DNA from: Ruminococcaceae bacterium UBA794 | GTDB taxonomy: Bacteria; Bacillota; Clostridia; Oscillospirales; Ruminococcaceae | NCBI GenBank assembly: GCA_002304735.1 | Contig: DBIU01000009.1 | Span: forward strand, 30,258 to 41,763 | DNA length: 11,506 nucleotides | Direction: 5' to 3' | Part shown: in pieces, positions 7,127 through 11,506 of the stretch | Layout of the letters: each line of letters begins with the position of its first letter | Numbering within the stretch: position 1 is the first letter of the stretch | Position numbers and translations under genes: made by a program | Notes under the pieces: model-generated | What the model was told of the DNA's origin: nothing | What the model saw: the letters and a program-made list of their open reading frames with translations, nothing else | Database searches by the model: none

Positions 7127-8075
7127 CGCGAAAAAAGCCGCCGAATTTCTTCGGGAAAACGACAATTATTTGATTTTAATGCACGCTTCTCCCGACGGCG
7201 ATACGCTCGGAAGCGGCTCGGCGCTTTGCCTTGCGCTTCAGCGGCTCGGAAAGAGAGCGAAAGCGGTTTGTCCGGACAATATTCCGCATAGATTTGACTA
7301 TCTGTTCGAGGGTATTGACAAGACGGATTTCGAGTATGAAAACGTTGTCTGCGTTGACGTTGCGGACACGAAGCTGCTCGGAGAAATGAAATCCGTGGGC
7401 GATACGGCAAAGCTTGTTATCGACCACCACGCAACTCACCGTGAATACGCGGAGCTTGCCTTTGTAGAGCCTGAAAGCGCGGCTGCGTGCGAGCTGGTTT
7501 ACGAGGTTGTAAAGGAGCTTGGAGCGGAGCTTGACGGAACGCTTGCGGGCTGTCTGTACACGGGAATTGCAACGGACACGGGCTGCTTCAAATACACGAA
7601 CGTTACGCCGAGAACGCACATTATCGCGGCGGAGCTTATAGAAAAGGGCGCGGATTTTGCGCAGATAAACTACGCGCTGTTCGTTGAAAAAACGCGCGGC
7701 AGAATTATGCTTGAACAGAAAGCGCTGAACAGCGTTCAGTTCTTCGCAGACGGGAAAATCGCCGTTCTTACGGTTCCGCTTGCGCTTGTAAACGGTATTC
7801 CCGATATTGACGAGGACGATATCGGCGCGCTTGCTTCAATTCCGAGAGAGATTTCGGGAGTTGAGGTCGGAATATGCGTCAAGGAGAGAAAAGAGGGCGT
7901 GTTCAAGGCGTCGCTTCGCACAAGCGTGCGTGTTGACGCGGCGGAAATTGCTCAGCGCTTCGGCGGCGGAGGTCACGCGAGAGCGGCGGGCTGTTCGTTT
8001 GAAGGTATAACGCTTGAAAAGAGCGTTGAAACAATCGTTTCGGCTTGCCTTGAAGCGGTTGAGAAGCTGAAATGA
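7107..8075 (+). CDS. nrnA: DHH-family phosphoesterase, NrnA-type (oligoribonuclease / pAp phosphatase)
   Basis: The 322-aa product belongs to the DHH/DHHA1 phosphoesterases. Members of the NrnA subgroup are Mn-dependent enzymes that degrade 2-5-nt RNAs and often dephosphorylate pAp. Metal-binding motifs are visible in order: HASPDGD at 26-32, VDVADT, IDHH with DHH at 106-108, and TGIATDTGCFKY. The DHHA1 substrate-binding domain carries GGGGHARAAGC at 286-296. The start chosen is ATG 7107, with AGGAG ten bases upstream; ATG 7113 is a close alternative. An upstream ATG at 7038 would lie deep inside rbfA and add 23 residues with no family match. The gene overlaps rbfA by 20 nt and truB by 4 nt. 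The exact substrate cannot be told from sequence. Confidence 0.9.
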   Translation: MIMTRIDAKKAAEFLRENDNYLILMHASPDGDTLGSGSALCLALQRLGKRAKAVCPDNIPHRFDYLFEGIDKTDFEYENVVCVDVADTKLLGEMKSVGDTAKLVIDHHATHREYAELAFVEPESAAACELVYEVVKELGAELDGTLAGCLYTGIATDTGCFKYTNVTPRTHIIAAELIEKGADFAQINYALFVEKTRGRIMLEQKALNSVQFFADGKIAVLTVPLALVNGIPDIDEDDIGALASIPREISGVEVGICVKERKEGVFKASLRTSVRVDAAEIAQRFGGGGHARAAGCSFEGITLEKSVETIVSACLEAVEKLK

Positions 8076-8953
8076 ACGGAATATTGCTGATTGACAAGCC
8101 GCAGGACTTCACGTCGTTTGACGTTGTGGCAGTCGTTCGGAGAAAATTCGGAACGAAAAAAGTCGGTCATGGCGGAACGCTCGACCCGATGGCGACGGGC
8201 GTGCTTCCCGTGTTTATCGGGAGCGCGACAAAAGCCGTGGACCTGCTTCCCGACAGCGGAAAAAGCTATCGCGCGGGATTTCGGCTCGGTTTAACCTCGG
8301 ATACGCTTGATATTTGGGGCGAATTGTCCGAGGAGAAGCCCGTTAATATTGAAAAAGAGCGGCTCGAAGCGGTTCTGGAGCGGTTTCGCGGTGAAATTGA
8401 ACAGACGCCGCCGATGTATTCCGCGCTGAAAGTCGGCGGAAAGAAGCTCTGCGACCTTGCGCGGCAGGGGATTGAGGTTGAGCGAAAATCGCGCAAAATC
8501 ACGATAAGCAGGCTTGATTTGCTTGAATTTGACGGAAAAAACGGCAAAATCGAGGTTGATTGTTCAACGGGAACGTACATTCGCTCGCTTGTTGACGACA
8601 TCGGGAAAGCGCTCGGAACGGGCGCGGTTATGACCGAGCTTCGGCGAACGAGAGCCTGCGGGTTCACGCTTGACGGCTGCTTTTCGGTTGACGATGTTAA
8701 AACAAAGCCGCAAGAGGCGCTTAGGCTGCTCGAAACGGAGAGCGTTTTTCGGAATTGCCCCGCGGCGGCGCTTGACGAGGTTCAGACGAGAATGTACCTA
8801 AACGGCGTGAGGCTCGACGCGGAAAGGCTTTCGGAAAAGCCGCCGAAAGAGGTCCTGCTGCGGGTTTACGGAAGCGGCGGGGCGTTTCTCGGCGTAGGAA
8901 GGGCTAACGGCGAGGGCGAGCTTGTTTCCGTGAAGCGGTTTGCTAATGAATAG
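8072..8953 (+). CDS. truB: tRNA pseudouridine(55) synthase TruB
   Basis: TruB converts U55 in the T-loop of most tRNAs to pseudouridine and also acts as a tRNA chaperone. The 293-aa protein starts GILLIDKP, a TruB hallmark, and has GHGGTLDPMATGVL with the catalytic aspartate at D38. Further conserved blocks are YSALKVGGKK from residue 116 and CSTGTYIRSL (164-173). The C-terminal region after about residue 220 is the more variable RNA-binding part. Its ATG overlaps the nrnA stop in an ATGA arrangement, which suggests translational coupling. All key residues are present. Confidence 0.97.
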   Translation: MNGILLIDKPQDFTSFDVVAVVRRKFGTKKVGHGGTLDPMATGVLPVFIGSATKAVDLLPDSGKSYRAGFRLGLTSDTLDIWGELSEEKPVNIEKERLEAVLERFRGEIEQTPPMYSALKVGGKKLCDLARQGIEVERKSRKITISRLDLLEFDGKNGKIEVDCSTGTYIRSLVDDIGKALGTGAVMTELRRTRACGFTLDGCFSVDDVKTKPQEALRLLETESVFRNCPAAALDEVQTRMYLNGVRLDAERLSEKPPKEVLLRVYGSGGAFLGVGRANGEGELVSVKRFANE

Positions 8954-8969
8954 TTATAGGTGAAAAGTA

Positions 8970-9848
8970 TTGATTGATGTAACATACGGCGCGCCGCCAA
9001 GCGAAAAAACAGCGGTTGCGCTGGGGTATTTCGACGGGCTTCACGCGGGTCACGTTTTTGTGATAGGCTGCGCGCTTGAGCAGAAATTCGCGCCTGCCGT
9101 GTTCACGTTTAATTGCGACACGACGCTTCCAAAGTTCCAAAGTCCGGAGGATATAATCTCGTTTGAGAACAAGTGCGAGATGCTTGACAAAATGGGCGTG
9201 AAATACCTGTATGCGCCTGATTTTGCCGAGGTTTGCGGGCTTTCGGACGAGGATTTCGTAAGGGAAATACTTGTAAAGCGGCTGAACGCTGCGTTCGCCT
9301 GCTGCGGGAGGAACTTCCGTTTCGGGAAAAACGCCTGCGGTACGCCGGAGCGGCTTGCGGAAATCGGCGCGAAATACGGAATTGCGGTGAAAATCGCCGA
9401 GGACGTTTGCCTTGACGGCAGAATTATCAGCTCAACGCATATCCGCGAGCTTATCAGAAACGGTGAAATTGAAGCCGCAAACAGACTTTTGGGCTATGAG
9501 CTGACGTTCAATTTGCCCGTTGTCCACGGAAACGAGCTTGGGAGAACGATAAGCTTTCCCACGATAAACCAGTTTATCCCCGAAACCAACATAATTCCGC
9601 GCTTCGGCGCGTACAAAAGCTGCGTTCATATTGACGGGAAGAATTACCGCGGTATAACGAATATCGGCGTAAGACCGACTGTCGGCGACCTCGAAAAAGC
9701 GATTATGGAAACGCATATTCTCGATTTTGACGGGGATTTATACGGCAGGAAAATCGCGGTTTCGCTTGTGAAATTTCTGCGCGATGAGCGGAAATTTGCG
9801 GATTTGAATGAGCTAAAAAAGCAAATATCTGAAGATTTGAAGAAATGA
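8970..9848 (+). CDS. ribF: Bifunctional riboflavin kinase / FAD synthetase RibF
   Basis: RibF phosphorylates riboflavin to FMN and then adenylylates FMN to FAD. The 292-aa protein has the nucleotidyltransferase GYFDGLHAGH motif (residues 19-28) and the SSTHIR motif (154-159) in its N-terminal domain. The C-terminal riboflavin kinase domain contains GRTISFPTIN (191-200) with the PTxN nucleotide/metal-binding motif, then NIGVRPT and HILDFDGDLYG. The start is TTG at 8970: the frame has a stop at 8961 and no other start codon between, and GGTGA (8959-8963) lies 6 nt upstream. It follows truB by 16 nt, the usual truB-ribF pairing. gltX begins 10 nt after its stop. Confidence 0.95.
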   Translation: MIDVTYGAPPSEKTAVALGYFDGLHAGHVFVIGCALEQKFAPAVFTFNCDTTLPKFQSPEDIISFENKCEMLDKMGVKYLYAPDFAEVCGLSDEDFVREILVKRLNAAFACCGRNFRFGKNACGTPERLAEIGAKYGIAVKIAEDVCLDGRIISSTHIRELIRNGEIEAANRLLGYELTFNLPVVHGNELGRTISFPTINQFIPETNIIPRFGAYKSCVHIDGKNYRGITNIGVRPTVGDLEKAIMETHILDFDGDLYGRKIAVSLVKFLRDERKFADLNELKKQISEDLKK

Positions 9849-9858
9849 GTGTGATAAA

Positions 9859-11313
9859 ATGAACGAGGTAAGAACACGTTTTGCGCCGAGCCCGACGGGC
9901 TATATGCACATCGGAAACCTCAGAACGGCGCTTTATACCTATCTTCTCGCAAAGAAGAACGGCGGAAAGTTTATCCTCAGAATTGAGGATACAGACCGCG
10001 AGCGCTATGTCGAGGGCGCGGTTGACGTTATTTACAAGACGCTGCGCGACTGCGGACTGAACTGGGACGAGGGTCCCGACGTCGGCGGCGAGTACGGACC
10101 GTACATTCAGAGCGAGCGTATGGGAATGTACAAGGATTACGCAGAGGAGCTTGTCAAGAAAGGCAAGGCTTATTATTGCTTCTGTACGAAAGAGCGTTTG
10201 GAGCAGGTTACCGAGGCTCAGAAAGCCGCGGGAAGCTCCGCGATTATGTACGACAGGCATTGCCGCAGCCTCTCCGAGGACGAAATCAAGGCAAATCTCG
10301 CCGAAAGCAAGCCTTATGTTATCCGTCAGGCAATTCCGCTTGAGGGCGCGACTTCTTTCCACGATGAGATTTACGGCGATATCACGGTTGAGAACGCTAT
10401 TCTCGACGACCAGATTTTGCTGAAAACGGACGGAATGCCGACGTATAATTTCGCGAATGTTGTCGACGACCATACGATGAAAATTACGCACGTTGTCCGC
10501 GGAAACGAATATCTTTCCTCCGCTCCGAAATATAATCTTCTGTACGAGGCGTTCGGCTGGGAACCGCCTATGTACATTCACGTTGAGCATATTATGAAGG
10601 ACGCTCAGCACAAGCTTGCGAAGCGCGACGGCGACGCGTCTTTCCAAGACCTTATGGAAAAGGGATATCTCAGCGAAGCTGTTCTGAACTACATTCTGCT
10701 GCTCGGCTGGGCGCCGAAGGGCGAAAACGAGATTTTCTCGCTTGACGAGATGATTAAGGAATTTGATATCGGCGGAATTTCAAAATCTCCCGCGATTTTC
10801 GACCCGCTTAAGCTCAAGGCAATCAACGCGCATTACATCAGAGAAATGCCGCTCGAAAAGTTTGTTAAGTACGCGACTCCTTATATCAAGCAGGCTTGTA
10901 AGCGCGATATCGACATAAATCTGCTCTGCGCGGGACTTCACCAGCGCTGCGAGGTGTTCACGGACATTGCGCCGCAGATTGATTTTATTGACGAAACGCT
11001 TGATTATCCGCTTGAAATGTACGTTTCAAAAAAGAGCAAAACCACGCTTGAAACCTCGCTCGATTGCCTTAAAAAGATACTTCCCGTGCTTGAGGGAATT
11101 GATAATTTCACAAAGGACGAAATCCACGAAAAGCTTATGGCGCTTGTCGCGGAGCTTGGCGTTAAGAACGGATTTTTGCTGTTCCCGCTGCGAATTGCGC
11201 TCAGCGGTAAGCAGGTAACGCCCTGCGGCGGCGTTGAAATCTGCGCTATTCTCGGCAAGGAAGAGTCGATTAAGAGAATTAAGGCGGCTATTGAACGGCT
11301 TTCGGCACAATAA
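9859..11313 (+). CDS. gltX: Glutamyl-tRNA synthetase (GluRS)
   Basis: This class I synthetase (484 aa, normal length) attaches glutamate to tRNA-Glu. The signature region APSPTGYMHIGNLRTA contains the HIGH-type motif at residues 17-20. The second motif is KLAKR at 252-256, where many GluRSs have KLSKR, so Ser is replaced by Ala. A likely zinc site is C107, C109, Y131 and C135. The C-terminal part from about residue 330 is the helical anticodon-binding region. Whether the enzyme also charges tRNA-Gln depends on GatCAB elsewhere in the genome and cannot be read here. The ATG is 10 nt after the ribF stop and has only a weak ribosome binding site (GTGTGAT), so translation may rely on coupling to ribF. 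Location after ribF is less usual than rpsO. Confidence 0.96.
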   Translation: MNEVRTRFAPSPTGYMHIGNLRTALYTYLLAKKNGGKFILRIEDTDRERYVEGAVDVIYKTLRDCGLNWDEGPDVGGEYGPYIQSERMGMYKDYAEELVKKGKAYYCFCTKERLEQVTEAQKAAGSSAIMYDRHCRSLSEDEIKANLAESKPYVIRQAIPLEGATSFHDEIYGDITVENAILDDQILLKTDGMPTYNFANVVDDHTMKITHVVRGNEYLSSAPKYNLLYEAFGWEPPMYIHVEHIMKDAQHKLAKRDGDASFQDLMEKGYLSEAVLNYILLLGWAPKGENEIFSLDEMIKEFDIGGISKSPAIFDPLKLKAINAHYIREMPLEKFVKYATPYIKQACKRDIDINLLCAGLHQRCEVFTDIAPQIDFIDETLDYPLEMYVSKKSKTTLETSLDCLKKILPVLEGIDNFTKDEIHEKLMALVAELGVKNGFLLFPLRIALSGKQVTPCGGVEICAILGKEESIKRIKAAIERLSAQ

Positions 11314-11351
11314 TTTCGGGTGATTTTCACGGGATTGTCACTTTTCCGCGG

Positions 11352-11357
11352 TATAAT
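11352..11357 (+). promoter_or_regulatory. Candidate -10 element (TATAAT) before the ABC ATPase gene
   Basis: A perfect TATAAT lies 28 nt upstream of the next ATG, in the 71-nt gap after gltX. The closest -35-like hexamer, TTGTCA at 11335-11340, is only 11 nt away, which is too close. At the proper distance (about 11328-11335) the sequence does not resemble TTGACA, and no TG extended -10 is present. It is probably the promoter of the downstream gene but incomplete by consensus rules. Confidence 0.45.
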
Positions 11358-11384
11358 ATGGATAAACGGTACGGAGGGTGAAAA

Positions 11385-11506
11385 ATGATTGAAGTAAGCA
11401 ATCTTTATAAGAATTACGGCTCGCACGAGGCTCTGCGCGGGATAAGCTTTTCGGTTGCTGACGGGGAAATCCTCGGCTTTCTCGGACCGAACGGCGCGGG
11501 AAAATC
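11385..11506 (+). CDS. ABC transporter ATP-binding protein, N-terminal part (3' end outside window)
   Basis: Only the first 40 codons are in the window, from ATG 11385 after GGAGGG (11373-11378, spacing 6). The sequence [20 protein letters not shown] is typical of ABC ATPases of exporter type, with the A-loop tyrosine near residue 11. The Walker A motif GPNGAGK(S) starts at residue 34 and is cut at the window end. The protein would bind and hydrolyse ATP to drive a partner membrane subunit, probably encoded just downstream. The IxxLxKxYG...AL..IsF start resembles the CcmA/multidrug/gliding-type group, but substrate and direction cannot be decided from 40 residues. A separate promoter-like site suggests it is not part of the translation operon. 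Confidence 0.9.
   Translation, partial: MIEVSNLYKNYGSHEALRGISFSVADGEILGFLGPNGAGK

Noticed and set aside
9703..10647. 314-codon minus-strand frame opposite ribF/gltX, and the similar 262-codon frame at 715-1503 opposite rplA
   Set aside because: Both are opposite strongly conserved genes, show no family motifs, and fit the same codon-bias effect.
11316..11334. Possible terminator after gltX (GTGA-TTT-TCAC)
   Set aside because: The stem is only 4 bp and no T tract follows, so it does not qualify as a rho-independent terminator.
1..11506. Mobile element, CRISPR, toxin-antitoxin, defence island or tRNA gene
   Set aside because: The window is almost fully occupied by conserved housekeeping genes. 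No transposase, regular repeat array, tRNA cloverleaf or unusual gene block is visible in the short gaps.

Overview
This window is a dense, single-strand block of core translation and transcription genes. It looks like a member of the Firmicutes, most likely a gut-type clostridium (Oscillospirales or a relative). The evidence for this is the rimP-nusA-ylxR-L7Ae-infB-rbfA-nrnA-truB-ribF gene order, strong GGAGG-type ribosome binding sites, several TTG starts, a short NusA without C-terminal repeats, and a Gram-positive-style L1 control site between rplK and rplA. The species cannot be named from the sequence alone. All genes are on the + strand, and base and codon use appear uniform, with nothing suggesting horizontal transfer.

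Layout. Positions 1-187 hold the 3' end of nusG. rplK (L11) and rplA (L1) follow. The 72-nt gap between them carries an RNA element that resembles the L1-binding site of 23S rRNA and ends next to the rplA ribosome binding site. A rho-independent terminator at about 1435-1465 closes this unit. From 1549 to 9848 runs one tightly packed unit: rimP, nusA, ylxR (rnpM), an L7Ae/YlxQ-family gene, infB (IF2), rbfA, an nrnA-type DHH phosphoesterase, truB and ribF. gltX follows 10 nt after ribF. A further gap with a perfect -10 hexamer leads into the first 40 codons of an ABC transporter ATPase, which is cut off by the window end.

How the genes work together. NusG and NusA are transcription elongation/termination factors. 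L11 and L1 are large-subunit proteins. RimP and RbfA mature the 30S subunit. IF2 brings initiator tRNA to the ribosome. TruB makes pseudouridine 55 in tRNA. The L7Ae-like protein and YlxR are small RNA-binding proteins. NrnA degrades very short RNAs and pAp. RibF makes FMN and FAD, and GluRS charges tRNA-Glu. The whole is a growth-linked gene-expression cluster.

I found no mobile element, CRISPR array, defence system, tRNA or rRNA. The most interesting item is the L7Ae-family gene: its reading frame is intact, but it has no ATG, GTG or TTG start in its 5' part. The position that fits both homology and the ribosome binding site is an ATA codon. Secondary points are the L1 mRNA mimic, three TTG starts in the operon including IF2, and the departures from familiar gene order (no rplJ/rplL after rplA, gltX rather than rpsO after ribF).
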